From: Prochlorococcus sp. AG-363-K07
GTDB taxonomy: Bacteria > Cyanobacteriota > Cyanobacteriia > PCC-6307 > Cyanobiaceae
NCBI GenBank assembly: GCA_003280225.1
Contig: QCFO01000009.1
Location: forward strand, 1-64,000
Direction: 5' to 3'
Length of the DNA stretch: 64,000 nt
The notes under the pieces are model-generated. The model made no database searches, had not been told where the DNA came from, and worked only from the letters and a program-made list of their open reading frames with translations. Positions 1-8,961 of the stretch are shown piece by piece. Both the position numbers and the translations under genes were made by a program. Position 1 is the first letter of the stretch, and every line of letters starts with the position of its first letter.

Positions 1-2
1 CT

Positions 3-215
3 GGTATTAGCGATAAAGAAGACCGAAGGCTTTACAAAAAGCATATAGGTCCAGTAGAACACCTATTAAAAAAGAAAATATCATATAACAAAAATCAAAA
101 ATCAGATCAGCCTGATCAATCCCAAACAGAATCTGCTAGAGACATATGTTTAAAGGCATCTGACTATGAAGGTTGTATGAGATATGAAACTGGTAAAAAT
201 AAAAATAAAAGATAG
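3..215 (+). CDS. C-terminal fragment of an unrecognised protein
   Basis: An open frame enters from the left edge and stops with TAG at 213-215, giving about 70 residues. The visible part is charged and hydrophilic. Near its end it has a paired-cysteine stretch, ARDICLKASDYEGCMRYETG, which resembles short CLKAxDYxGCM segments I associate with picocyanobacterial hypothetical proteins (memory only). The start lies outside the window. It is convergent with the protease gene whose stop is at 235, leaving 19 bp. No function can be assigned from this fragment. Confidence 0.55.
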   Translation, partial: GISDKEDRRLYKKHIGPVEHLLKKKISYNKNQKSDQPDQSQTESARDICLKASDYEGCMRYETGKNKNKR

Positions 216-234
216 ATAAACTGCTAAATTAAAG

Positions 235-1866
235 TCATCGACAACGCCAAGCAGATATTGAGCCAGGATAACCTAAAGACTTTGCTGCACGAAAGTCAGA
301 GCATGCTGCATCTCTATATCTCATAGCCCACAATGTAATACCTCTTTGCATATAGGCGCTTATTGCTACATCTCCTTCAGATATTTCTATTGCAACAGTA
401 AGGTCTTTTATAGCTCTTTGAAATTGTTTAAGCTTACGATAAGAGAACCCTCTATCAGTATATGCCAAGCCATTATTCGGATCAATCTCGATGGCTTTTG
501 TCGCAAATTTAATACCTTGAATATAGTCATCTAAATCGTATGCATATCTCCAGGCAAGTTGGTGATATATGTTTTTCAAAAGTGGATCATTTAATATTGG
601 CTTAAGTTGACCTTGGGATTTTTTCAGGAGTAATTTCAAATCACTAATTCCTCCTCTACTATCTTTTTTCATTCTTTCTTTCAAAAGTGCCCTGTGATAG
701 TGAGCACGATAGTAATTCATTAATTCATTTTGTTTACTTGGCCGATCCATCTGCATAACAATTGTATAGTCATTCATTGCACCTTCAAAATCCTTTAATG
801 CAACTTTTGTGTGTCCACGAAATAAATAAGTACTTAAGACTTGTAAATTATCGGTTGCAATCCCTTTCGTAAAGTCATCTAATGCTTCTTTAAATCTAGA
901 TAGATGGAAATATGCATAACCTCGCCAGAAATAAGATTGTCCATCAATATTTGAACCTAACGCCAAAGCCTTATTGACGTCTTTAATAGCGCCTTTGAAA
1001 TCGGCAAGATTGTTCTTCGCTATAGATCGAATAATATACCCCTCATAAGTTGACTCAATATCTAAAGCCAAAGAAGAAATTCTAATCACTTCTTCATTTT
1101 TCCCTTTAAATCCAAGAAGATCATTTGCTTTTTTTAAATAGTAAGAAGCTGTTTTTTTGTCTCCCTTATTTCTCTTAATGCTTGTTTGATCTTCATCGCT
1201 ATATTTATCAATAAATCTACGAGCTGTTTGGCTTGAGATAGCAAAATTTAAACCTTCACTATCTATTAGTCCAAAAGTATTAATTCCAACAACACATCCT
1301 GACTTTTCTAATAAAGGACCTCCTGAGTTTCCAGGATTAACTGCAGCATCAGTTTGAATGATTGCACCTTGATCTCTAGTTCCACTTACTATTCCTTGAG
1401 TAACACTAAAGTCCAAACCCTTAGGAGCCCCTATTGCGACCACCGCAGACCCAACAGATATCGGATCTTTTTTAAGTGGCAATGTCGTCCCTTCTATACC
1501 ATCAATAAGAAGCAGAGCTAAATCTGACTTTTTACCTTTTCCGGCTCCATCTAAAACAACTTCGGCAACATCCTCATTACCATCAAACCAATTAATCAAC
1601 ACTTTTTTGCTTCCATCAATGACATGACTGTTAGTTAAAATCAATGTTTGATTTCTGAGATGTTTCACTACTACACCACTACCTCTACTTTCATTTGTTG
1701 CCACAACCACAACTCCAGGCTTTGAAATTTCGCTTAGCTTCTCAATCGAATGCCGTTTATTTCGACAATCAGGCGAATCCCATTTCGATTGAGACGTGGT
1801 TTTACATGCAACAAGTGATGCAACAACCAGTGGAAGAAAGTAGATGTTTAACTTCTTTGATCTCAA
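235..1866 (-). CDS. Trypsin-like (HtrA-type) serine protease lipoprotein with TPR repeats
   Basis: The 543-residue protein opens with a lipoprotein signal (VVASLVAC, lipidated Cys21). A chymotrypsin-fold domain follows with a complete triad: His81 in TNSHVID, Asp115 in KSDLALL and Ser181 in NPGNSGGP. From about residue 240 to the end it is a run of tetratricopeptide repeats, for example LAYTDRGFSYRKLKQFQRAI. There is no PDZ domain, unlike classical DegP/HhoA; the TPRs probably take over substrate or partner binding. It is likely a membrane-anchored periplasmic or lumenal quality-control protease. The catalytic assignment is firm; the substrate is unknown. Confidence 0.87.
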   Translation of the reverse strand: MRSKKLNIYFLPLVVASLVACKTTSQSKWDSPDCRNKRHSIEKLSEISKPGVVVVATNESRGSGVVVKHLRNQTLILTNSHVIDGSKKVLINWFDGNEDVAEVVLDGAGKGKKSDLALLLIDGIEGTTLPLKKDPISVGSAVVAIGAPKGLDFSVTQGIVSGTRDQGAIIQTDAAVNPGNSGGPLLEKSGCVVGINTFGLIDSEGLNFAISSQTARRFIDKYSDEDQTSIKRNKGDKKTASYYLKKANDLLGFKGKNEEVIRISSLALDIESTYEGYIIRSIAKNNLADFKGAIKDVNKALALGSNIDGQSYFWRGYAYFHLSRFKEALDDFTKGIATDNLQVLSTYLFRGHTKVALKDFEGAMNDYTIVMQMDRPSKQNELMNYYRAHYHRALLKERMKKDSRGGISDLKLLLKKSQGQLKPILNDPLLKNIYHQLAWRYAYDLDDYIQGIKFATKAIEIDPNNGLAYTDRGFSYRKLKQFQRAIKDLTVAIEISEGDVAISAYMQRGITLWAMRYRDAACSDFRAAKSLGYPGSISAWRCR

Positions 1867-2058
1867 TTGGTGAGGAACACACTTTCTAGATTATCAGCCG
1901 CTTAGGACATTTTCTTCTTAATCAATTTGGGCCATCTCTAAATTTCAAGAAAAATCATCAGATTTCTTTGAGCAGGTTTTATACGCCTTGACCATATTTT
2001 TCACCCCCTATACCGGGTCCAATCATCAGTAGTACAACCAACGATTACGCACCTTGAA

Positions 2059-2110
2059 CCTGGTCATACATTTGGGCATACACTGTGGTCATACACCTTG
2101 GTCATACACC
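2059..2110. repeat. Short tandem repeat array, about 13-bp unit
   Basis: Four imperfect copies of TGGTCATACACC begin near 2061, 2073, 2086 and 2099. The second copy is TGGGCATACACT, and the last two are almost identical. The 12-13 bp period is not a multiple of three, so this is not a peptide repeat. It lies in the non-coding stretch between the protease gene and purK. Binding site array and replication-slippage relic are both possible. Confidence 0.6.
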
Positions 2111-2186
2111 TCCATTAAGCATCCATGACTGCGACGGGTAAAACCCTTGTGCCGCAGTCACTTATCGGATACTGAACCACCGTGCC

Positions 2187-2357
2187 GTGCGAGCCCCAGC
2201 GTTCGACCTGGAAGAACCAGAAGAGGATTCAAAGTGGGGCTTCGTTTCCAGTAACAAGACCGGTATACGTCACCTTCACGACAGTCTCCCCAAATCGAAA
2301 GAGAGTCAGATCAGAGCACTAGAAAAGGCTTTCACCAACAAAGTAGTTCTTCAATAA
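2187..2357 (+). CDS. Small orphan open frame, possibly the remnant of a longer gene
   Basis: An open frame runs from 2142 (after a TAA at 2139-2141) to TAA at 2355-2357, with a possible GTG start at 2187. It would give about 56 residues, acidic near the start (FDLEEPEEDSKWGF) and basic later (HDSLPKSKESQIRALEKAF). The composition is protein-like and the local GC is higher than in the flanks. There is no clear ribosome-binding site. It ends 7 bp before the purK stop on the other strand. It may be a genuine small gene or the 3' remnant of a larger one. I do not recognise it. Confidence 0.35.
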   Translation: MRAPAFDLEEPEEDSKWGFVSSNKTGIRHLHDSLPKSKESQIRALEKAFTNKVVLQ

Positions 2358-2364
2358 TCTAAAC

Positions 2365-3588
2365 CTATTTAGACAAATTCATAGGCCAAATATCCCTAAT
2401 AGCTTTTAAAGCTTTAAGAGCTTCATCTCTTCTTGAAGCAGCGCTACAAGTATTAAGGAGAAATGTGACATGTCCCATTTTTCTCCCGAGAAGTTCTTGG
2501 TTTTTGTTGTACCAATGGACAGTCGCTCCTGGAATTTCTCTTAATTTTGTAAGTCGATCATTTATTTGTACAGGGAATTCTTTTGTCAAGCCAAGCAAAT
2601 TGACCATTAAAGCCCCAGGAACAAGCAATTTAGGTTCAGGTATAGGTATTCCAGCCGCTATACAAATTTGTTGATCGAATTGACTTGTATTACAAGCTTC
2701 TATGGAAAAGTGGGCTGAGTTATGGGTACGCGGAGCAACTTCATTAACTAGCAGGCCTTTTGTTCCAAAAAAGAATTCAACTGCAATTACGCCTACGTAA
2801 TTCAATTCGGTCAACAAAGAAGCTACAACGTTGTAAGCCATAGCTTCAACCGCATGATTCACCTCGGCAGGAGCAAGCACCCAATCACAGACCTGGTCCG
2901 ACTGATGGGTTTCGACCAAAGGAAGTGCTTTGACTCGACCTTCCCTATCTCTACTAGCAACAAGTGCAAGTTCACATTCATAAGGCACCCAAGTTTCAAG
3001 TAGCCAATCCTCCGTTTCTACAGATTCAATAAGCTTCTTCAAATCATCAAAATTCTTTAAAACCCTTGTGCCCTTACCGTCATAGCCACCTCGACTCATT
3101 TTAGCCATCAAGGGGAAATCCCAACCAGTAGGAATTTTTGAGCTCCCAACTTGTTGAGAGGATAGTTGAATCCAAGCCGGGCCTGGTATTCCAAGGCTAT
3201 CTAAAAGTTGTCGTTGAGAGATCTTATCTACCAAAGGCTCTAACGCACTTAAAGGTGGCAGGAAAAAACTTTCATGATTCTTTATTAAGGATAAATTCTC
3301 AATATTGACCCATTCATTCTCAAAGGTCACACATGAACAACTTTCAAGTAACTTTTTAGTGCCAGATACATCTTGAGGTGTAGCTAAAACAATATTTTTT
3401 GCTGCGATAGCCGCAGGATCCTTACGAGATGAAGTCTGAACAATAGTCTGAACTGATCGTTTATCCGCAGCACCTACCAACATCTGAGCAAGTTGTCCAC
3501 CTCCGACAACTCCAACAACAGGTTGTGCTTGAAGATTCTCCAAAGGTCTCACGTCAGTAATTTGTTTGTCACGCAACAAGCTTGACAT
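2365..3588 (-). CDS. purK: 5-(carboxyamino)imidazole ribonucleotide synthase (PurK)
   Basis: PurK is an ATP-grasp enzyme of de novo purine synthesis. It carboxylates aminoimidazole ribonucleotide using ATP and bicarbonate to give N5-CAIR, which PurE then rearranges. At 407 residues it has the expected layout. The N-terminal motif VGVVGGGQLAQML is at residues 25-37. Next come the ATP-grasp signature around FPLMAKMSRGGYDGKGTRV, the metal/ATP-binding segment VNEVAPRTHNSAHFS, and a C-terminal domain with HVTFL. The N-terminus is about 20 residues longer than in E. coli. It stands alone, divergent from aroB across 234 bp. Confidence 0.94.
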   Translation of the reverse strand: MSSLLRDKQITDVRPLENLQAQPVVGVVGGGQLAQMLVGAADKRSVQTIVQTSSRKDPAAIAAKNIVLATPQDVSGTKKLLESCSCVTFENEWVNIENLSLIKNHESFFLPPLSALEPLVDKISQRQLLDSLGIPGPAWIQLSSQQVGSSKIPTGWDFPLMAKMSRGGYDGKGTRVLKNFDDLKKLIESVETEDWLLETWVPYECELALVASRDREGRVKALPLVETHQSDQVCDWVLAPAEVNHAVEAMAYNVVASLLTELNYVGVIAVEFFFGTKGLLVNEVAPRTHNSAHFSIEACNTSQFDQQICIAAGIPIPEPKLLVPGALMVNLLGLTKEFPVQINDRLTKLREIPGATVHWYNKNQELLGRKMGHVTFLLNTCSAASRRDEALKALKAIRDIWPMNLSK

Positions 3589-3822
3589 CTAAATCGCAAG
3601 ATTTCATTCAAAGGTCAGAAATCACGTAGAATTTCTTCCTTAATAACAATAGGTGGAACAATGAATCAATACCTTTTTCTAGCTCACAAAATTTATCGAG
3701 GAGTGAATCGACTCAACAAAGATTAATGCTTTCTGATTTTGTTAAGTAAATGGAATTGACAAAAAGATAGTATGATCTTAAGGATAAAAAATATTTAAAG
3801 GCTCCACCTCATATTAGAAATT

Positions 3823-4935
3823 GTGATTACACCGACCCGCCGAATCCAAGTTTCTATTCCCAGGAATCCATATGAAATCATTATAGGTAAAGGTATACTC
3901 GAAAATATAGGCAAAGAGCTTGCTAATCTAGCAATTCCCAAGGGAACAAAAATTCTTATAGTTAGTAACGAGGATGTTGCAATCCCTTATAGTAAGGTCT
4001 TTGTAAAAAGTCTCAAAGGGAATGGATATCTTCCAACTTTAAAAATTATCCAGGCAGGAGAAAGTCAAAAGACTCCTAAAACAATTGCAGATATTCATGA
4101 TGCTGCATTTTCTGCAAAGTTAGAAAGAGGATCCCTAATGATTGCACTTGGAGGAGGAGTTGTTGGTGATATGACTGGTTTTGCTGCTGCAACATGGCTC
4201 AGAGGAATTGGAGTCGTACAAGTACCAACCACACTGCTTGCAATGGTAGATGCCTCTATAGGAGGCAAAACAGGCGTCAACCATAAAGGGGGGAAAAACT
4301 TAATAGGTGCTTTTCATCAGCCTAAATTAGTTTTGATTGATCCGTGTACGCTAAAAACATTGCCCAAAAGAGAATTCAGGGCTGGTATGGCCGAAGTTAT
4401 TAAGTATGCAGTAATAGGAGATCCTAATCTATTTAAGTTACTTGAAGAATGCACAAGTCTTAAAAGTCTAGACTCATTAACTGATAACACTATAGAAGAA
4501 ATTATAGAAAGATCGTGTTTATCAAAAGCCAGAATAGTCTCACAAGATGAACATGAAAGTGGAATTCGTGCAGTCTTAAATTATGGTCATACTTTTGGCC
4601 ATACAATAGAAGCACTTTGCGGTTATGGAACATGGCTGCATGGTGAGGCGGTCGCAATGGGTATGACAGCTATAGGCGAACTAGCAATACAACTTGGAAG
4701 CTGGAAAAAGGATGATGCAGAAAGACAAGAGATGCTTTTAAAAAAGTCATGCTTACCAACCAAATGGCCAATTTTAGAGATAAAAAATGTTTTAACATGC
4801 TTACAAGGAGATAAAAAAGTAAAGCGAGGAAAAGTACGTTTCATAGTTCCTAATAGAATTGGAGAAGTCGACATTAGAGATGATATTAGTGATGAGCAAA
4901 TAGCAATTTGTCTTAAGAAACTTAGTAAGGGTTAG
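3823..4935 (+). CDS. aroB: 3-dehydroquinate synthase (AroB)
   Basis: AroB converts DAHP to 3-dehydroquinate, the second step of the shikimate pathway, using NAD and a divalent metal. The 370-residue protein has the NAD-binding glycine motif [15 protein letters not shown], the signature [20 protein letters not shown] and the metal/substrate segment [13 protein letters not shown]. The metal ligands Glu (in GMAEVIKY) and the histidines of GHTFGH and LHGEAV are present. The start is GTG at 3823. Its 3' end overlaps the convergent methyltransferase gene by 14 bp. Confidence 0.96.
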   Translation: MITPTRRIQVSIPRNPYEIIIGKGILENIGKELANLAIPKGTKILIVSNEDVAIPYSKVFVKSLKGNGYLPTLKIIQAGESQKTPKTIADIHDAAFSAKLERGSLMIALGGGVVGDMTGFAAATWLRGIGVVQVPTTLLAMVDASIGGKTGVNHKGGKNLIGAFHQPKLVLIDPCTLKTLPKREFRAGMAEVIKYAVIGDPNLFKLLEECTSLKSLDSLTDNTIEEIIERSCLSKARIVSQDEHESGIRAVLNYGHTFGHTIEALCGYGTWLHGEAVAMGMTAIGELAIQLGSWKKDDAERQEMLLKKSCLPTKWPILEIKNVLTCLQGDKKVKRGKVRFIVPNRIGEVDIRDDISDEQIAICLKKLSKG

Positions 4936-6145
4936 AAGATAAGAATTTAGTTTTAAGTTTCCAATCTTCATTATAAGAATTTGAGAGGTTGTCAATCGCA
5001 AAAGCAAACCAACGAAATTCACCTAAACCCGCAGGATCAACCAGCCTAAGCAAAGCTTCTCTTCTAATTAATGCAACATTCAATTGATCTGGAGGAAGAG
5101 ATTGTAAAGAATGTAGTCTTCTGGCAAGGCCTAACGCAAGAAGAGCTTGGCCTTGTCTTACTTCTCCAAGAAATGTCCAAGAGTTCCTAGACGAAAGAAA
5201 TTCAAGAACCTCAATACATAGATGTGATGTAATGTCCCAATATCCGGGTTTAATAAATGGATTATCAGTTACTCGTTGTCCTTTATATGACATCAAGGAC
5301 CCAGAAGGTCTTGCTGAAGAATAATAGCGCTTAGCCTCTAAGGCATAATCAATTATCAACATTGCCCCTCGAACAATTGCTTTGGATGAAATATCAAACC
5401 AATTAGCCAATTCAGTATGCAATTCAGTACACCATGAATCAGGAGCTGACATTGGTGGGATTTCTATTGAAAGGTGTGTTTCAATGTCTTTGATATATCT
5501 TTCTAAATGCTTGGTAAGAGGTAAAAAATCAAATTCCAATTCCCTTTCGATATCATTTCCTTTTGAATTTATCTTTACACCCTGTCTAAATAAATTACTA
5601 TCCTTCAAAACGACTCTCTCAACAGGAAGAGCATCAAGAATTTCGTGGGCAATAATAATTCCAAAAACAGGCTTGATAGAAAGCTCCTTGAGAGAACACC
5701 AGCGAATACGATCATGAGAAATACTACTCAATTTGATCTTTTGCCTAGCAAGCATCCCCTCATTTGGTTCAACAAGGATGATTTCAAGGTTATCAATAAT
5801 CTCAGGGAACTTTTCTTTAAAGGTAGAAAGAAGGTCATAAATCAAGTCTCCTTCTCCTGGGCCAATTTCTACCAATGTCAATGGAAGTTTCTGGACATTT
5901 ATTGATTCCAATTGCGCGAACCAATCTGCAATTTGCTCTGCCAAAAGAGCTGCAAAGTCTGAACTACATGCTGGAGATGTGACAAAATCACCTTGTTTGC
6001 CAACTTTTAGACGACCAGAGGAATATGCACCATGCTCAGGATCATTTAAGGCCCAATCCATATATTGATGAAAACTAATGCTTCCGCCAGCATTCAGAAT
6101 TCTTCTAGTCAACCATTCGGGACAATTCGCAGAAGAAGCCTTCAT
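4922..6145 (-). CDS. MidA/NDUFAF7-family SAM-dependent methyltransferase (DUF185)
   Basis: This 407-residue protein fits the MidA/NDUFAF7 family. It has the N-terminal [17 protein letters not shown] segment and [18 protein letters not shown], then the SAM-binding motif [16 protein letters not shown] and the acidic IILVEPN strand. NDUFAF7 methylates an arginine of mitochondrial complex I subunit NDUFS2. A matching role on a cyanobacterial NDH-1 subunit is possible but unproven. It starts only 8 bp from the divergent Psb32-like gene, so the two promoters must lie inside each other's coding sequence or overlap. Confidence 0.85.
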   Translation of the reverse strand: MKASSANCPEWLTRRILNAGGSISFHQYMDWALNDPEHGAYSSGRLKVGKQGDFVTSPACSSDFAALLAEQIADWFAQLESINVQKLPLTLVEIGPGEGDLIYDLLSTFKEKFPEIIDNLEIILVEPNEGMLARQKIKLSSISHDRIRWCSLKELSIKPVFGIIIAHEILDALPVERVVLKDSNLFRQGVKINSKGNDIERELEFDFLPLTKHLERYIKDIETHLSIEIPPMSAPDSWCTELHTELANWFDISSKAIVRGAMLIIDYALEAKRYYSSARPSGSLMSYKGQRVTDNPFIKPGYWDITSHLCIEVLEFLSSRNSWTFLGEVRQGQALLALGLARRLHSLQSLPPDQLNVALIRREALLRLVDPAGLGEFRWFAFAIDNLSNSYNEDWKLKTKFLSSNPY

Positions 6146-6153
6146 TAGAGAGA

Positions 6154-6990
6154 ATGCCCCTGATCGAAATAAAACTCATGCGAGCAAACAACAGAATAAG
6201 CCCTCTTCTTGGATTTCTCATACTTTTTTGGGGGCTGATTTTTTGTGGACCGGTTTTCGCCTACGACAATCCTGATTTACTACCGAAAGAACCCACCCCA
6301 GTCATCGATCTAGCTAAAACACTCAGTAGTCGTCAAAAAGCAAATCTAGAGAAGTCTCTAAATGAATATGAATCAGAAACAGGCTGGAAAATCAGAGTTT
6401 TATCTCAATATGACAGGACACCAGGACTGGCTGTAAAAAAATACTGGGAACTTGATGAGCGAAGTTTGCTACTTATAGCAGACCCACGTGGAGGGAATCT
6501 TCTTAATTTCAATGTAGGGGATGCGTTGTATGCTCTTATGCCAAGAACGTTCTGGGTCGAACTACAAACAAGATACGGAAATCAATACTATGTACGCGAT
6601 CATGGAGAAGATGGTGCAGTCTTGGATGCGATTTCCTCTGTAAGGAGCTGCCTCGATCGTGGAGGGTGTCAAGTAGTCCCTGGTCTCCCAAAAGAACAAT
6701 GGATTTTCACTTTAACCACATCAATCCTAGGAGGATTAATTGCAGGCTTTGCTGGCTTTCCTAGGAAAGCTGGTGAAGGAATTGCCTGGGGTTGGTTACT
6801 ATTATTTTCCCCGCTATGGATAATGCTATTTGGTGTTTTTGGCATAGCTCCTGTGATAACAAGGACTACTGAGATTCTTCCCTTACTAAGGAATAGCCTT
6901 GCTTTTGTAGGCTCTATAATATTTGCAAATTTGTTAGCACAGGCAACAATCGGGAAAGATTTAAAATCAAATAATGATGATTCGGTTTAA
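6154..6990 (+). CDS. psb32: TPM-domain thylakoid protein, Psb32/TLP18.3-like
   Basis: The 278-residue protein has an N-terminal signal segment (about residues 15-36, ending FCGPVFA). A TPM domain follows (about 43-180), opening with TPVIDLAKTLSSRQKANLE and continuing through KIRVLSQYDRTPGL. One or two membrane segments lie near the C-terminus (about 190-265). Psb32/TLP18.3 proteins assist photosystem II repair at the thylakoid lumen. I keep the first ATG because TTAGAGAGA sits directly upstream; the ATG at 6178 would give a more typical signal peptide. Its promoter region is shared with the divergent methyltransferase gene. Confidence 0.8.
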   Translation: MPLIEIKLMRANNRISPLLGFLILFWGLIFCGPVFAYDNPDLLPKEPTPVIDLAKTLSSRQKANLEKSLNEYESETGWKIRVLSQYDRTPGLAVKKYWELDERSLLLIADPRGGNLLNFNVGDALYALMPRTFWVELQTRYGNQYYVRDHGEDGAVLDAISSVRSCLDRGGCQVVPGLPKEQWIFTLTTSILGGLIAGFAGFPRKAGEGIAWGWLLLFSPLWIMLFGVFGIAPVITRTTEILPLLRNSLAFVGSIIFANLLAQATIGKDLKSNNDDSV

Positions 6991-7081
6991 TTTTTAGTCA
7001 TTCCACCATCTGTCATTCAGAGATTAAATCTTATTAAAACTAGTCTTCCAATAATCAACTAATTACTGTTTACATGAATCG

Positions 7082-7993
7082 TTATAATAATGTCTGCTGA
7101 TAAGCAATAGAGTGATCTAAACTAAACCACCTATGAGAAACATGACTTAGCTTGCCATCAACAAATTCAACCCACGAAAAATGAGATAAATGATTGCCAT
7201 CACTATCAACAAACTTTCGAGGTACGCAAGCAGTATTTAAATAAACAGTTCCCCAGCGATCTTTAATATAGGTAGAACGCGAGCGCTGAGTTCCTTTTAA
7301 TGAGTGATGCATATGCCCAAAAACAACCAAATCTGGCACCCGTTCTTTTCTGATCTGATCAATAGCCAACTCAAGATCCTTATCTCCCCAATCAACAGCA
7401 GGTGCTTTCCAATCTCGGCCGCAAGGGCTGTCAGCCGAAGAACCCAGTCCAGTTGGGCCAGCATGGGCAAGGATCACAAGAGGAGCGTCTTCAGGAGCCT
7501 CCCTCGCCGCAGCAACAATTTTGCTAATTGATTCTTCAATACTCAACTGTCCAAAAACCCCTAGTACTTCTGGAGCAAGATAAAATCCACCTCCTGAACT
7601 ACAAGGTCTTGCACCAACAATAGAAATCTTAGGGATAGACCACCTCCTCAGGCGCCAAGCGCAATGTAAGTCGCCTAACAACCTCAACTGACGTTTCAAA
7701 GTCTCGCCAGTTCGATCATGGCCTCTGTCATGGTTACCAAGTATTAGCGCTGTGGGGATAGGCAAAGTCTTGATTTCCTTGACGAGTTTAATGTCACCTT
7801 CACCCAAGTCCCCAACAAAAAGTACTCCGTCTGGCTGCAATGTCCTAAGGAGTTCATTGTCCTCTTGGCTCCAAATACCATGAAGGTCTCCTGCAATAGC
7901 GAGTTTAAGAATTTTCAGAGGAAGTGAATGGCTGCATCTATACTGGCTCAAATCGCATTTTTGAACTCTGAATACCGCTGTTTCCGCCGACAA
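7082..7993 (-). CDS. Metallophosphoesterase, TIGR04168 type
   Basis: All five calcineurin-like metal motifs are visible in order: AGDLHG, VGDLGE, LGNHDRG, LAHAGP and VFGHMHH. Length (about 300 residues) and motif spacing fit the cyanobacterial/plastid TIGR04168 family, whose substrate I do not know. The start is uncertain. The open frame has TTG at 7993 and another TTG at 7951, but no ATG before the first catalytic motif. The 7993 start would overlap the nadA reading frame on the other strand. Confidence 0.82.
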   Translation of the reverse strand: MSAETAVFRVQKCDLSQYRCSHSLPLKILKLAIAGDLHGIWSQEDNELLRTLQPDGVLFVGDLGEGDIKLVKEIKTLPIPTALILGNHDRGHDRTGETLKRQLRLLGDLHCAWRLRRWSIPKISIVGARPCSSGGGFYLAPEVLGVFGQLSIEESISKIVAAAREAPEDAPLVILAHAGPTGLGSSADSPCGRDWKAPAVDWGDKDLELAIDQIRKERVPDLVVFGHMHHSLKGTQRSRSTYIKDRWGTVYLNTACVPRKFVDSDGNHLSHFSWVEFVDGKLSHVSHRWFSLDHSIAYQQTLL

Positions 7994-8942
7994 GACGGTT
8001 TCACCGGTTCCTAATAGTAGGGAAGGACTTATTGAAGCGATCGACGCTCTGCGCGAAGAAAGGAATGCAATAATCCTTGCCCATTACTATCAGGATGCCG
8101 AGATACAAGATATTGCGGATTTCATAGGAGATTCTCTTGAACTTTCCAGAAAGGCAGCCGCAACAAATGCAGACGTAATAGTCTTCTGCGGTGTTCATTT
8201 TATGGCTGAAACAGCAAAAATTCTCAGCCCTAACAAAAGAGTCTTGATCCCTGATTTAGATGCAGGTTGCACATTGGCAGATGATTGCACACCCATAGAA
8301 TTCTCAGATTTCAAGAGCAAATATCCAGATCATTTTGTGATTAGCTACATAAATTGCAGCGCTGCGATAAAGGCCCAAAGTGATTTGATTTGTACTAGTA
8401 GTAATGCCGTAGAACTGGTCAAGAAATTACCATTTAATAGGCCTATATTATTTGCCCCTGATCAAAATCTTGGTCGATGGGTACAAAGACAAACCCAAAG
8501 AGAGCTAACATTGTGGCCTGGAAGCTGCATAGTTCATGAAACATTTAGCGAAGAAGCACTTATCAAACTTAAGATTAAAAACCCTGAGGCCGAAGTAATT
8601 GCCCACCCAGAATGCCAAAGTCAATTATTAGATCATGCAGATTTCATAGGTTCAACTAGCAAACTACTTATACATGCGGAGATGAGTTCAACGAATTCTT
8701 TTATTGTACTTACTGAACCAGGAATACTTCATCAGATGAAACTCAAAATGCCAGGAAAAGTTTTTTTTGAAGTACCAGGTATTGATGGCTGTAGCTGCAA
8801 CTCTTGTCCATATATGCGATTAAACACTTTAGAGAAAGTTTTAAAATCTTTGCAAACTATGAGCCCTGAGATCCACCTAGAAGAATCAATAAGGAAACAA
8901 GCATTAAATCCAATAGAAAAAATGCTAAGAATGAGTAGCTAA
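7968..8942 (+). CDS. nadA: Quinolinate synthase A (NadA) with no standard start codon
   Basis: NadA condenses iminoaspartate with dihydroxyacetone phosphate to quinolinate for NAD synthesis, using a [4Fe-4S] cluster. Family sequence is clear from IILAHYYQDAEIQDIADF onward. The cluster cysteines lie in FCGVHFMAETAK, SYINCSAAIKAQSD and GCSCNSCPYMRLN. The frame is open from 7965, after a TGA at 7962. No ATG, GTG or TTG occurs before Met79 at 8202, which lies inside the conserved core. CTG at 7968 aligns with the length of other cyanobacterial NadA proteins and gives 324 residues. The start is therefore CTG, another rare codon, or obscured by a base change. Confidence 0.85.
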   Translation: MNTAVSADKTVSPVPNSREGLIEAIDALREERNAIILAHYYQDAEIQDIADFIGDSLELSRKAAATNADVIVFCGVHFMAETAKILSPNKRVLIPDLDAGCTLADDCTPIEFSDFKSKYPDHFVISYINCSAAIKAQSDLICTSSNAVELVKKLPFNRPILFAPDQNLGRWVQRQTQRELTLWPGSCIVHETFSEEALIKLKIKNPEAEVIAHPECQSQLLDHADFIGSTSKLLIHAEMSSTNSFIVLTEPGILHQMKLKMPGKVFFEVPGIDGCSCNSCPYMRLNTLEKVLKSLQTMSPEIHLEESIRKQALNPIEKMLRMSS

Positions 8943-8961
8943 ATCTTCTTTAGAGTAGAGT

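Noticed and set aside
4623-5022. Minus-strand frames inside aroB
   Set aside because: Shadows of a strongly conserved gene on the + strand.
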